DNA of 64,000 nucleotides, taken from assembly GCA_029783825.1 (NCBI GenBank), contig JAREIK010002455.1, forward strand, positions 1-64,000. Reading direction: 5' to 3'. A model generated the notes under the pieces. It worked only from the letters and a program-made list of their open reading frames with translations, made no database searches and was not told the origin of the DNA. Positions 27,681 to 40,019 of this stretch are shown piece by piece. Made by a program: the position numbers and the translations under genes. Numbering within the stretch: position 1 is the first letter of the stretch; each line of letters opens with the position of its first letter. This DNA comes from Sapria himalayana. Lineage: Eukaryota; Streptophyta; Magnoliopsida; Malpighiales; Rafflesiaceae.

Positions 27681-29026
27681 CTAAGTGTCTATCTTTATAT
27701 CTGTCTAACTATCTATCCTTTAATCTATCTTTCTATCTATTATTCTATCAATAAATCTATCTGTCTATTTATCAATATATCTATGTAGTTATCAATCTAT
27801 CTGTCTGTCTCTCTATTTTTTATCTATATGTCTATATGTTTATTAGTTTATATATTTTATATCAATCTAAGTATTTATCAATCTTTATATCTTTATATGT
27901 ACCTATTTATCTATTTTTCTATCTATATCTATGTCTATTTGTTAATCAATCTATCTATCTATCTGACTATATGTCTATCTTACTGGCTAACAATCTATCT
28001 GTGTATATATATATATCTATCTATTTAACTAACTATCTAATTATTTATCTATTTTATGTCTATTTGTCAAATGTTTACCTATTTAACTACCTAATTATCT
28101 ATCTTTATATCAGTCTATATATCTATCTAATTAATTATCAATTTTTCATTCTATTTATTTGTATGTCTATCTATATATCTATTTATCTATCTATTTGGCT
28201 ATCTATTTATTTGTCTATATATCTATCTGTCTATCTAACTATCTATATATTTATCTATATATCTATCTATCTATCTTTATATATGCTTATCTATCTATAT
28301 CTTTATTTATTAATATTTCTGACTATCTATATTTCTATCTATATGTCTATATGACAATCTGTCTATCTGTGTATCTTTCTATCTATCTAAATGTTTATCT
28401 TTCTTTCTGTCTGTCTATCTATTTGTATGTATGTATGTCTGTCTATATATATATATCTCTAAGATCTATTTATCTGTTTATCTATCTCTCAGTCTATCTA
28501 TCTATCTATCTATCTATTTATCCAAATTCGATCTATATATGTCTGTATTTATATATCTATCTATCTACCTATCTCCCTATCTGATAATCTATATATTTGA
28601 CTATCTTCTATCTAACTATTTGTTTATCTTTAAATCTATTAACCTGATTATTTATCTATTTGTGTGTCTATCTATTTTTCTATATGTGTATTATTCTATC
28701 AATCTATTTATCTATCTATATATATATCTATCTATCTGATTATATCTATCGATATATCTATCTATCTGTCTAATTATTTATCTATATATCTATCTATCTA
28801 TCAGTCTAGCTGTCTATATATTTATCTTTCTTTATTTCTTTCAATCTATTTGTTTGTCTGTATATCTAACTCTTTCTATTTTCGTTCTTGTCTATCTGTA
28901 TATCTGACTTTCTCTCTATTTTCCTTGTTTATCTTCCTATATGTCTAATTTTCAATTATTTATCTTTGTATCTATCTATCTTTCTATGCCTACATGTCTA
29001 TTTATATGCATATCAATATATCTATA

Positions 29027-29033
<7 letters not shown>

Positions 29034-29073
<40 letters not shown>
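29034..29073. repeat. (TA)n microsatellite
   Basis: A TA run of about 40 bp in array B. Confidence 0.95.
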
Positions 29074-29075
<2 letters not shown>

Positions 29076-29671
29076 ATCTACATATCTGTCTATTTAACTA
29101 TTTATATATCTGTATATGTTTCTATGTATCTTTTTATCTACTTGTTTATCTGTCTATCTATTTATCTGTTATTTGTCAATCTTTGTTTTTGTTATTTATC
29201 TATCTTTTTATTTATCTATTTGTCTATTTCTCTATCTATCTATCTTTCTATCTATCTGTCTAGTTGTCTTTCTCTCTATCTCTCCATTCATTTATTAGAC
29301 TATCAGTCTATCTATCTATATAAGGGTATCTATATGTATATCTCTTTATCAATCTATCTGTCTATCTTTCAATCTGTATGTCTACCTTTTTATTTGTATA
29401 TCTAGCTTTCTATCTATCCTTATATCAATCTTTTAGTATATAAGTTTATTAGTCTATGTGTCTATTTATTTATCTATCTATATATCAAACAATCAATCCA
29501 TAAGTCTAACTATTTATCTATCTATCCATCTACTTATCTATCTATCTATTTGTTTTTATGTACATATGTCTATCATTCAATTTATGTAACTATCTAACTC
29601 TTTATCTTTCTATCTCTCTATCCATCTAACTGTCTAACTATCTTTCTGTATATCAGTCTATTAGTCAATAT

Positions 29672-29706
29672 GAGTGAGTGAGTGAGTGAGTGAGTGTGTG
29701 TGTGTA
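29672..29706 (+). repeat. (GAGT)n(GT)n microsatellite
   Basis: A GAGT tetramer run followed by GT repeats. It is unusual inside an otherwise pyrimidine-dominated TCTA strand. Confidence 0.95.
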
Positions 29707-30720
29707 TATATATCCAGTTGTCAATCTGTATACCTATCTATTTGTTTATCTATCTATCTGCCTATCTCTTTATCTATCTATATATCTATCTAGCTACCTA
29801 TTTGTCTATATATATATATATATATATCTATATTTTTATTTATCTATCTATCTATTTGTCTATATGTCTAGCAATTTATCTTTGATCTCTCTATTTTCCA
29901 ATCTGCTTATTTGTTAGTCTATCTATCTATCTTTTTGTCTAATTATCTTTTTGTCAATATGTCAATCTTTTTATCTATCTATATCTCTATCTATTTATCT
30001 CTCTATCAATCTATTAGTCTAATAGTCTATAAGCATATGTGTCTATCCATCTATCTTTTTGTCTATCGATTTATCTATCTTTCAATATATTTGTCTAACT
30101 ATCTTTATGTCAATCTCATTATTTGTATATTTGTCTATCTATTTATCTATTTATGTATATATATGTCTATATGTCTAAATTACTATTTGTCTATTTGTTT
30201 ATCTGTTTATGTATCTATTTGTATATCATTCAATATGTAAATCTATCAATCTATCAATCTGTTTATATTTCAATGTTTCTAATTCACTAACTAACTAATA
30301 ATATATCTGTCTAACTATCTATTTGTCTATCTGTCTAATTATTTAACAATCTTTCTATCTATTAGTCTATCAGTCTATCTATCTATTTATCTATCTATCA
30401 CTTTATCTATCTATGTATTCGTTTATCTATCAATGTGTTTGTCTATCTGCTTGTTTATTTCTGACTTTCTATCTATCTATTTGTTTATCTGTTTATATGT
30501 CTATCTATCTATCTATATATATATATCAATCTATCTATCTATCTATCTATCTATTTGTCTATCTATCTTTCAATCTATTTATCTATCTATCTATCGATTT
30601 GTTAATCTATCTATCAATTTATCAAACTATCAAATACTATATGTTTATCAATATATCTATCAACAAAAAGATTATAAATACATCAACAAATAGACTATAT
30701 TTATCTATCGATTTGTTGAT

Positions 30721-31052
30721 TGATATATACATAGATAGTCAAATAGATAAATAAATCGATAGACAGACCGACAAATAGATAGATAGATGAAGTTAGATTA
30801 TTAGATAGATTGATTGATTGATAGACACATAGATACATATACAGATAGATAAAAGATAGATCAACAAATAGAATGATACAAAGAAAGATAGATTGAAAGA
30901 TAAATAAATAGATAAACACATACACACAAAAATACACAAATAGATAGAAAGATAGACAGATAGATGATTAGACTGATTGACTATATTGTAGTTAGATTTT
31001 TGATAGATAGACATATAGAAAAATAGATAGACTATTTTGTAGTTAGATAGTT
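30721..31052 (-). repeat. Inverted (TAGA)n tail of array B
   Basis: At about 30715-30725 the strand changes from TATCTATCGATTTG to GATAGATTGATT-type sequence, again head-to-head. The inverted portion is about 330 bp and ends at about 31052 against the copia LTR. The polarity and position relative to the array match the tail of array A. Confidence 0.85.
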
Positions 31053-31878
31053 TGGTAGCAATACATCATTGCTACCTAAGTAACAAAAATATAATAGATT
31101 CAACTTAACCTAATTTTGTAACTTATTTTATTGTACGACTTAGTTCGTTTGTCCATTTTATCTAGATTGATTTATGAGGAATGAATCATGTCATTCTCAC
31201 ATCAATATATATGTTTTTTGATCATTGAGTTGACTAACTTTGATAAATAAGCTCAATATCTCATATTGGCTTATTTGAGCATGGTCATGCATTTTAATTG
31301 TCATCTCAATAAAGGGGACAACTGATATCACTTCCATTATATAGAATAGACAAATTCCATATACATCAATCACATTCCTCTGCACAATTTATTATATACA
31401 TGGTAAATAACTTTATAACCATCCTTGTTACAGGTGGTATTTGCTGAATCTAAAGTTTGCAACTCCTTATGTAGGGAACCATAGTGACTTCAGGTCAAAG
31501 GATACTTCATACTAATAGTCATTATGATAATGTGTATGACACTTATATAACAATCCATGCAACATTCTCATAGTGGGTCAGTTCAATATATGTCATCCAA
31601 AATATATTTATGTGTTAGCTTAATATCTCAAAATAGTTAACCCACATGCTAAGCTTAATGTATTGGTGTTTCCCTTAAATATTAAATCTTGACTAGGATA
31701 CTTTAGAGTAGTATTCCATAGAATATATCATCCTAGAATATTATTATATACATCTAATATTTGTATATATCTAAATATATATATAATAATAATAAAATAA
31801 TGCTTTTTTACATAAATGATATGATACAAAAGTCCCAACAAATCATTTAATGATTGACTTTTAGGGTATACTCTAACA
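31053..31878 (-). mobile_element. Ty1/copia LTR, truncated at the array boundary
   Basis: Read on the minus strand, the LTR starts TGTTAGAGTATACCCTAAAA at 31878, with the TG expected of an LTR. It runs at least 825 bp and meets the TAGA array at about 31053. The sequence just inside the element, GCTAGTTGGAGAT, is a plausible polypurine tract. The end of the LTR (CA and the 5-bp target duplication) is not found; it seems lost to, or replaced by, the tetramer array. Gene order (RNase H next to this LTR) identifies it as the 3' LTR of a minus-strand element. Confidence 0.72.
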
Positions 31879-31889
31879 ATCTCCAACTA

Positions 31890-32707
31890 GCACTAAAGCT
31901 AATCACTAAAGTATCTGATACCTAGTGACCAAGTATGACCATGATGCTACCTCTGTGCTAAAGCCTTGGTCAATGGGTCTGTTATGTTGTCATCTATAGG
32001 TACTCTGCATATCTTTCTATCTCCTATATCAATAATCTCTCGAATGAGATGGAACCTCCGAGGTATGTGTTTGGATCATTGATGAGATCTAGTTTCCTTA
32101 GCCTATGCAATAGCCCCATTGTTGTCACAATAAAGGTCTATTTGATTAGTTTTGCTAGGAACTAAATCAAGTTCTAAGATAAATTTTTTTATCCAAATAG
32201 CTTCTTTTGCCACATCAGAAGCAACAATATACTCAGCTTCTATAGTAGAATCAATAACTATATCATTCTTTGAACTCTTCCAGCTCGTAACACCACAAAC
32301 AAAAAATACATAACCTAACTATGATCTTGAATCATCCCTATCAGTTTGGAAGCCTGCATTTCTGTAACACTTTACAACAAGCTCATAATCACCTTCATAT
32401 ATCAAGAAATAATCTGGAGTCCTTATTAAGTACTCTCACCTAGATCTAACTAGTATCTTCTCATCATGCTTAATGCATATGAGACATTAGGATGAGTATA
32501 AATCATGGCATACACGATAGACCAAATAGCAGATGCATATGAAATCTTATCCATGCATTCTTTTCCTCTTTAATAGAGTGACATAGAGCCTTAGAAAGGC
32601 TCACTCCATGTGACATTGGCAAGAATCCTTTCTTAGAATATTGGATGGAAAAATAATTAAGCACTTTATCAATATGTGCACTCTGATTCAAGCCAAGAAA
32701 TCTTTTT
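31890..32707 (-). pseudogene. Ty1/copia pol fragment: reverse transcriptase end and RNase H
   Basis: Minus-strand translation gives the familiar C-terminal half of a copia polyprotein. It begins LGLNQSAHIDKVLNYF, then KKGFLPMSHGVSLSKA at the end of the reverse transcriptase. RNase H motifs follow: YIVASEAAKEAIWIKKFI, DLYCDNNGAIAQAKE, an RRFHLIREII stretch and a degenerate LTKAL end. These residues are read across frame breaks and stops, so it is a pseudogene. RNase H of such elements degrades the RNA strand during cDNA synthesis. The upstream part of pol (integrase, protease, gag) is missing because the CACTA element at 32708 cuts the reading frame. The LTR follows directly at 31878. Confidence 0.85.
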
Positions 32708-33128
32708 CACTACAAGAAAAATCTCATATAGCAAGGGATAATTCCCTAACTAAATGGGTATTTTCTGTCGGTAAATGGGATATAGTGATGTATTAATGAA
32801 GGAAATATCCAAATCTAAAGTGCTCGTCGCCAAAATTTAGTGAGGGAAAGTGTCCCTAGCTAATAATTTAGCGACAAAATAATCCATAGCTAAAAAGAAT
32901 ACTTTTTCTAGCTAAATTAGCAAGCTAAATGAGAGTTTTCGTCATAAACGGATATAACAATGGATGCTTACCCAATCTAAAGTGTTCGTCACTAAATATT
33001 AGCGATGGAAATAGTCCCTCGCAAAATAAATTAGATGGAAAAAATCCCTTGCTATAATAAAGATATCTCTAGCTAAATTAGATATGGAAACATCCCTAGC
33101 TAAATTAGCTATGGTAACATCCCTAGCT
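32708..33128 (+). repeat. CACTA element 1 subterminal repeat region
   Basis: About 420 bp with many short direct and inverted motifs: TTAGCGATGGAA, CCCTAGCTAA, TCGTCACTAAAT and TAGCTAGGG-like cores. In En/Spm elements such subterminal repeats bind the element-encoded TNPA protein. The array order matches the reverse complement of 62160-62442, so both are the same (right) end type. Confidence 0.8.
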
Positions 33129-33289
33129 ATTTTTAGAATTTAATTTTAAAAAAAATTAATTAAAATAGAAAGTAAAAATGATAATTTATAATTAACAAAA
33201 AATAAAATCATTTAAAAACTTATTCTAATACAATATTTTACATAATTAAAATAAAAATAACAAAATTTTATTACATCTTATTCATTAAT

Positions 33290-33740
33290 GTATCTACCAA
33301 CATTTCATAAAGTATAATCTATCTATGCATTGACGTTGCTTTCTTTCCCTCTACTCCTCTGATCACCATCTTTCTAATATGACAAAGCTGTCCGAGTAAC
33401 ATGCGTTATGTCTGGTGAAAAATCCTTCACTTATACAAGCTTCGTATGGGGAACAATACGGTACCATATCTGTATGAAATTTAAACCACTCAATCAATTC
33501 AAAATAAATAAATAAAAAGTTATGTTTTGATAAATATATAATATTATAGTATATATGTACATATATACTAGCATTTCACTCGTACATATATACTGCAGTA
33601 TATGTACATATAAACTATAGTATTATGTGTACATATATCCTGAGTACATATACTCATTATATATGTACATAAAATACTGCATTATTATATGTGCAAATAT
33701 CACCATCTACTTGAGCATCATCATCTTCTTCTTCTTAAGA
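33290..33740 (-). pseudogene. CACTA terminal exon block, element 1 copy
   Basis: A minus-strand block conserved with 60520-60900 and 61745-62150. A splice acceptor-like TACAG (ending at 33470) precedes a short conserved frame starting MVPYCSPYEACISEGF, then sequence around TCGGACAGCTTTGTC, and an AT-rich 3' flank. Upstream on the same strand (about 33760-33690) is a short acidic coding-like stretch, EEEDDDAQVDG, as found at the C-terminal end of Transposase_24-type proteins. I infer the last exon(s) of the TNPA-like gene. Whether it is translated is unproven. Confidence 0.5.
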
Positions 33741-34395
33741 CCTAGTATAATTAGAACCAATCATTGCAGAACCTCGAGCAAAAAAACTTATTTACTCATA
33801 CGTCCGCTTTGTACTATGTGATAATTGCATATCAACACAATTACTAAGATTTTTATGACCAACCTCTATCTGCCTCACTGGACTTGACCTGAAATATCTT
33901 AATCCCATAGCTTTAGAAAAAGTCTAATATCCATGGCTTTTATTACCTGCATTAGTAAGTAATGCACAATGATGACCAGACCAGCCCTAGCAATTATATA
34001 TTCAAAAGTGTGTCTGTGTGTAAATGGGTATGTATGTATGACAATACATACATGTCTACCAATAAATATATGCACCCAATTATATATATATTCGATATAT
34101 ACGTACGTATATACTACAGAATAAAAGTATGTATATATTGAGTATATACTTACGTATAATATAGGATAAACATACTTATATACCGAATATATACATACGT
34201 ATATACTACAGTATATATGTATGTATATACTGAGTATATATGTACAAATATACTCAGTATATACCAACATATATACTCAGTATATACATACTTATATACT
34301 CAATATATGTAGATATATACTCAGTATATATGTAATTTATACCAAGTATATATGTACGTATATAGTCCAGTATTATATGTACGTATATAATCACA
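33540..34395. repeat. TATATGTACATATA / ACTCAGTATATA imperfect tandem repeats
   Basis: Two clusters (about 33540-33700 and 34075-34395) of roughly 14-20-bp self-complementary units: ATATGTACATATA, TACTGAGTATATA, GTACGTATATAC. The same family recurs at 60285-60500 and 61515-61720, always next to the terminal-exon block. Palindromic units like these can fold. The function is unknown; they lie where an intron would be. Confidence 0.8.
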
Positions 34396-35269
34396 TAGCC
34401 TTAGATGACACACACACTTGTACTTTCATGCAAATAACATATCATCAAAGACAACTGAATAAAATAATATAGGACTTTAAAACACACATATAGGTCTTTC
34501 AAGCATGGTCAGCATGTCTAGTTCTTTTTCCTTTGGTACTCCAAGCAGATAGAGAATATTGTTACACCTGCACATGGAGCATAACATACTACATTTACAA
34601 ACCAATAACTAATAACAAGCAGTCATAGATCTAAACTACGATGACGTAGATCTGCACAAAATAAGAGTGTCAAGAACAAACCTACCTTTGTGTGGAATTA
34701 ATTTTTTGGTTCATCTCATAGCTTAATAAGCTAAGGTGTTGTTCCCAGCACCATGAAGGACCAGCCAAGCCTTTTACATACCTATAATTGGCTAAAACTC
34801 TACCCAAAAAATTTAGGGACAAAAAACATATTCATAGATATATAAAAATAGTTATTATAGACATGAACAAACACAAATTAAAATTGATAGTCATATAACT
34901 TTAACAAAATTCTAAAAGATGTCCAGCAATGATGTTTAGAAAGAAAGAGAGTGGAAAAATAAAATGTTTTTGAATAATGAAGATAATAAAAGCTAGGCCT
35001 CCATTTGATCAAGCTGAAATCTGTAAATACGAAACCCATGCAATGGAAGGATCGTGGCAATGTCTGAATGGTTTGAATCATAATTTTTTCATGCGTCTCA
35101 CATCATGTGTCCTACAAAGATTCATTATTAGGTTAATCAGTTAAGCAAAGAACAAAATCAGAATAAAAAAAATTGAAACCTAGAAAAAAATCACTTCAAT
35201 TTTTGCTACACACAGACAAAAATCAATAGCAGTTCTGAAATAATTCTCATACGAAATCATCCTCATAAT
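34396..35269. other. Interior of CACTA element 1, no clear coding sequence
   Basis: Between the palindromic repeats and the Transposase_24 remnant. Short minus-strand frames (for example 34878-35081) show no recognisable motif. Introns and decayed exons of the TNPA-like gene are the simplest reading. Confidence 0.5.
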
Positions 35270-37225
35270 TAGTAGGGAATTTTGTGCTAGCTTTTCCTGT
35301 GAGGTTTCATAGCTGGATCTCGGAATGCTATCTGTTGCATCAATGCCACTAATTGTGACTCCACATAGGACATCTGCTATTGCATTACATTCTTAATTTC
35401 TTTCATCTCATCATTCATTTCTTTAATTTCTTGCATTTCTTCCATCAAATCAGTAATCTTCTCCTTCTCTTCTTTCATTTCTTGTATGTCTTCCTTTAAA
35501 TTAGTATACTGCTCATCTTTCTGTTCTTTAATTTCATATATTTCTTCTTCAAATGAGATATCTGCTCATCCTTCTTTTTCATTTCTGTCTCCATAACTAC
35601 AATAGATTCATTTGTTTCCATTGCTTGTTGTTCGACCACCTCATCCACTATGGTTGAGACAGATGAATTAGAAGTACAACTGCTACAACAAAATGCACTC
35701 CCTTCGAGCCGATGTCATTCACTCGTTCCTACTTACGACCTTCTATACTCTCCAAATAAATAGGATCATAGTCAATTGGTTGAAGATCCATAGAACCCTT
35801 AATTTGCGGAGAAGTAGTTGTAACACGTTCCTCCAGAGTTCCTGAGATAAAATAGTGAAAAATACTATTATAGATACACAAAAAATAAAATAATTATTTT
35901 GCATTCCAAACATTTCCAAATGTACTGTAGTATTAAAATTTTATTAATATAATAGATTCTTACAGCAATCATCTGAGACTTGTTGTCACAAACTGACCAT
36001 CCACTTTCTTCACATGCATCTTCTTAAAAATCTCATAAAATTGGGATCTCAACCCAATTATCCAGCCTAGAATATGTATTTATTAAGTCATAAAATAATA
36101 AATGATCAAAAATTTTAACAAAATTAATAAAACCATGCACAGATTTGATTTATTAGACTATTAGGACAACCACTAAAATATAAATGTTTACAATTTTAAA
36201 ATTGTACCAAAACTAGAGCACGCTTAATGCTCGACTTCAACCATCCTGTGTGTCGATAGATTCCTGTAGCTAGTCCAGCTACCTCACTTCGTCATTTTTG
36301 CGGGCAATATCTGATTTTTTCTTCACATATGGCTCCTCCCAATACTTAAGCCACTCGGGCCAGTTATCATCGAATATAAAATCAGGCCTTTCTTTCATAT
36401 TATTCAATTTATGGATAAAATCAAAATACCATTGAGTAACTTTGATCTCTCATAATGACTTTATCTTTACATCAAATTTCAGTGCCCATGTATACTTATT
36501 CTTTATATAGAAAAATCACAAAAGAATTTATATTAACAAGAACATAATTATTTACTACTTGAATAATAACCAACATAATAGTTAAGTAATTAGATAATTA
36601 TTTTCAATGCTTTTGTTTTGCTATTTTTTACCTGCCATTTAAATAAGACTCTTTTGTTGATTCAGAAACTTTCTTTTAGAGAATACTTTAGAATCAGCAT
36701 TTTTTTAAAAGACTTTGTAATTATAGTCGAGCATTCGTGAAATGGAATAAAATTATACAAAAAATAAATAACATTGAAAACAAGCAAATCATAACTATAT
36801 ATTTAAAAAAAGCAACTGATAGTAACATCAGATTTTTTTTAAGTCATATTTACATATTTTTTTACCTCCCATCCATAATCTCAATTACTAACTTAGACTG
36901 AATGTAGAGGAAGGCACATCCTTTGATGATATCATTGGTTTTGTAAATGGGGGAACTATCGATGTAAAATGTGGTAGAAGATAGAGATGGATCAAAAGTG
37001 TGTGAAGGAAGCATGGATTGAGGGCTTATATCTTTTAAAGGTGATAGTAGAGGTCTCAATGATGGTGATGCTGATAAAAATGGAGATGGTGATTATGATG
37101 TTGAAGTCTGGATATGGTGGATATGAGATTATACTGATTCTGTAACATGATGTAACATACTAGATGAATTTGGTTCATTTTTGTGTCCACGCCCAACTCC
37201 ACCATGTCTTTTATGCGTAATCTGC
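35270..37225 (-). pseudogene. Transposase_24 / TNPA-like CACTA gene, decayed
   Basis: In minus-strand order: an N-terminal Gly then Ser/Pro-rich segment (HGGVGRGHKNEPNSSS near 37210; SPIYKTNDIIKG near 36940). Then a segment matching the plant Transposase_24 pattern (KERPDFIFDDNWPEWLKYWE with KKKSDIARKND near 36270-36400). Then FYEIFKKMHVKK-DGQFV (about 36000), PIDYDPIYLESIEGRK (about 35750), and a Glu/Lys-rich coiled-coil stretch (35390-35600). Frameshifts, stops and possible introns separate these. Proteins of this family accompany TNP2 in CACTA elements and are thought to bind subterminal repeats. It lies just downstream of the TNP2 remnant on the same strand. Confidence 0.72.
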
Positions 37226-37309
37226 TATACAAAATAAATCATAAAAAAAATAATAGAGATATGATGAACAAGCATGCATTTTAGAATAAAACACACTGAT
37301 ATTAATCAT

Positions 37310-39053
37310 TCAGCACTTGACTTGATTTTAAAGTATCTTTTATTTTTCCATCTACATTAAGGACAACGTTGAAAATATTGTCAATCACATTTTTTTTCAA
37401 TATGCATTACATCTAAGTTATGATGAATTATATAGGAATTCCAATAGGGAAAGTCACAAAATATACTATATTTACTACACCAAATATTTTGTCTATTGGT
37501 CCATTACTTCCAGTAGCATCCTTTTTAGTTACCTTCTTCAAACCCAAACTCTAAATCTCTGTCATAATATCATCTCCTGAACGAACTGCTGGTGCAACTA
37601 TCATAACATTTTTATTTTTTTGAAATGCAGTTCTATTTCTTTGAAATGGATGATTCATATGTAGAAACTTACGATGGTTATCAAACCATGACTATTTACC
37701 ACTAAATTTAGAGTAAATGCATCATAATTTTTCATGCAATGTGGGCATGCGAAACGTCCTGCAGTACTCCAGCCAGACAACATTGAATATGCAGAAAAAT
37801 CACTTACTATCCACATAAGGGTCGCCCACATAATGAAATTTTGCTTCTTTGAGATATCATACGTATTCACACCAAGATCTCACAAATGATTTATCTCTAC
37901 TATAAGAGGCAGAAAAATATCCAACATGTATTTCATATTTTTTGGCCCTGGAACCACTTTTGACAAAAACATATATTGCTCCTTCATACACAACCACATA
38001 GGCAAGTTATAATGTTCCACTATCACTGATCATGTTGAATACTATTGTCCAAATTGCCCAAATGGTTGAAATCCATCTATGCAGAGACCCAATCTCACAT
38101 TTTGACTTTCAGCTGCAAAATCTTATTGTATATAATTAAAATGTTCCAAGCAAATGAATCTGATGGATGACGCATTACCCCTTCTTCAACCTCATACGCA
38201 TAATTCCACCTCATATCATTGCTATATCATTTGATGCATATAGTATGAGTAATCGAGGAATTAATAAAAAATAATACATCTTTTTAAATGTAACTTTCAA
38301 TTTTTTTGCATATCTACAACACGAGATGTCTTCTTAAATCGAGGATGATCACAAAACTTACAGCTAATTAAATCACTATCACCACCCCAATATAACATAT
38401 ATCCATTGAAACAACAATCAATTTTTTCACTGGTAGACCCATTCCTCGTAGTAACTTCTTAGTGTTGTAAAAGTTATTAGTGATCAAATTATTATCCGGA
38501 ACAATCTCTTTCATCTGTTTTGACACGTTATCAAATAATTTCTCAAACATATGATTTTATGACTTAATGCTCATAAGTCTAGCTACAAGTAACAATTGCA
38601 AATGTGTTTTACAACTAGTCTACAACTGTTTATCTGCAGCTTTAAGCATTTTATAAAATTTATGAGCTTCAGGATTAGGTGGTTCATCCATGTAATCCTT
38701 ATTGAAGTTAGCACTAGTAGCTTCCGTGATCATTCCATGGTATGTGTTTGATGCTTCTTCACCACAAGCAAATGATTCAATACCCTAATTTTGGTCAACG
38801 TTCAGAGGCATTGTACTTTCCCATTATAAATCCAATCAAAATAATTTGGCACAAAGCCATATTTAGCCAAATGGTATCTTATAGTGTTTGCATCATGAAA
38901 AGGGATATTCTGACACTTGCGATGATTACATGGACACTTAATTTTTTCTTCATCCATCCATCTCAATTGACTACGTGCAAAATTGATGAAAGTTTTAAGC
39001 CACTCAAAAAATCTGTATTCAAAATTCCATTCATAAACCTTTAGTACATCCAC
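37310..39053 (-). pseudogene. tnp2: TNP2-type CACTA transposase (Transposase_21), broken and truncated
   Basis: The minus strand starts near 39053 with a transposase-associated domain: WLKTFINFARSQLRWMDEEK, CPCNHRKCQN and YHLAKYGFVPNYFDWIYNG. Then EPPNPEAHKFYKMLKAADKQ, LKEIVP-like DNN, YNTKKLLRGMGLPVKK and CKFCDHPRF. The Transposase_21 core follows: LGLCIDGFQPFG, YNLPMWLCMKEQYMFLS, PGPKNMK, LMWIVSDFSAYSMLSGWSTA, ACPHCM, and finally NLDVMHIEKNVIDNIFN near 37400. The protein would cut and rejoin element ends. Several stops and frameshifts are present, and the sequence stops after the HIEKN motif, so the C-terminal part usual for this family is missing. It is certainly non-functional in this copy. 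Confidence 0.9.
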
Positions 39054-39343
39054 TTATGATATGAACTTTTTGCCCTGTTATATTTACAAAAAATAATGCT
39101 CAAATATTATTTTGAATTAAACATTCTATTACTTCAAAAATACTAATAATTAAATAAAATTACTTACAGATGAATATATAAAAATTAAATAACATGAATA
39201 TTGAGGCAATGCATTTGCAAATTCTACATGAATAGATAAAGCAATTTTAGCATGATAAAGATTAATAGATATAATGGTATTATTAGATAAAGGGAGCAAA
39301 ACGATAATGTACAAGAAAGGAAAGCAAAAATGAAAGACATTTA

Positions 39344-39448
39344 AAGTTTGAAGGGGGAGAGGGTGAGGGAGAGAGGGAGAGAGAAGGTGGGGAGAGATGG
39401 AGGGGCAGAGAAATGGAGAGATGGGAGAGAGAGCGAGAGAGAAAGGGA

Positions 39449-39485
<37 letters not shown>

Positions 39486-39564
39486 GGGTAGAGAGAGGGC
39501 GGAGAGAAATGGTGAAAGGGAGAAAGAGGGAGAGAGAGACAGAGAGAGGGAGGAGGGAGGGAGG

Positions 39565-39605
<41 letters not shown>

Positions 39606-39765
39606 AGAGGGAAGCGAGGGAGTGAGGGAGAGGGATAAGAGAGAGATAACAAGTAAGAAAGGAGAGCGAGAAAGAAAATAACAAGAGAGAGTTACACAAA
39701 AGAAAAAGAGGAAGAGAGTGACACAGAAAGAATTAGAGAGGGAGAGAGAGACACACAGAGAATGC
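39344..39765 (+). repeat. (GA)n/(GGGA)n purine tract
   Basis: About 420 bp almost purely A and G on the + strand (GAGA, GGGAGA, GGAGGGAGGGAGG), upstream of the TNP2 start. The opposite strand gives long Ser-Leu-rich frames that are artefacts of the repeat. Such tracts can form triplex or non-B DNA and may sit in the 5' region of the transposase gene. Confidence 0.95.
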
Positions 39766-40019
39766 AATGTTAGAATGAGGAATTACATAAAAGAAAAACA
39801 AATCTTCTTCTATACAAAACTATCATATATTACATCTTTTTTCATACATAAGTTCATATATGAGTCTGAGGCCTAAGGGCTATGATTAGGTAAGTGTACC
39901 TTAATTGTATTATACCATATATGAGCCTGACCAACGGTCACTCTCATGCTATGTGCTTACATATTGTTGATTATATATCTTTTGCCATTTAATCAAGTTA
40001 GTGCAACAAATTAGTATTA

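Larger units (their letters stand above)
18985..30720 (+). repeat. Degenerate (TCTA)n array, block B1
   Basis: About 11.7 kb of TCTA tetramers with TCTG, TTTG, TCAA and TATA variants, in the same orientation as array A. It contains TA tracts (19340-19391, 22437-22467, 24332-24359, 29034-29073), a GAGT/GTGT run (29672-29706), TTAG-type short tandems (24682-24730 and 27140-27180) and AATA runs (23014-23039). All three + frames are open because the tetramer has no stop on this strand. No coding region is supported. Confidence 0.95.

Noticed and set aside
640..31052. CRISPR array or protein-binding tandem array reading of the tetramer blocks
   Set aside because: There is no repeat-spacer structure. 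The period is 4 bp with random degeneracy, and the context is plant transposons.
34221..34472. Frames rich in Tyr/Ile (33899-34472)
   Set aside because: Generated by the palindromic TATATGTAC/CTCAGTATA repeats.
39150..39767. A 205-residue Ser/Leu/Pro-rich frame on the minus strand and Arg/Glu-rich frames on the + strand
   Set aside because: Both are produced by the GA/GGGA purine tract.
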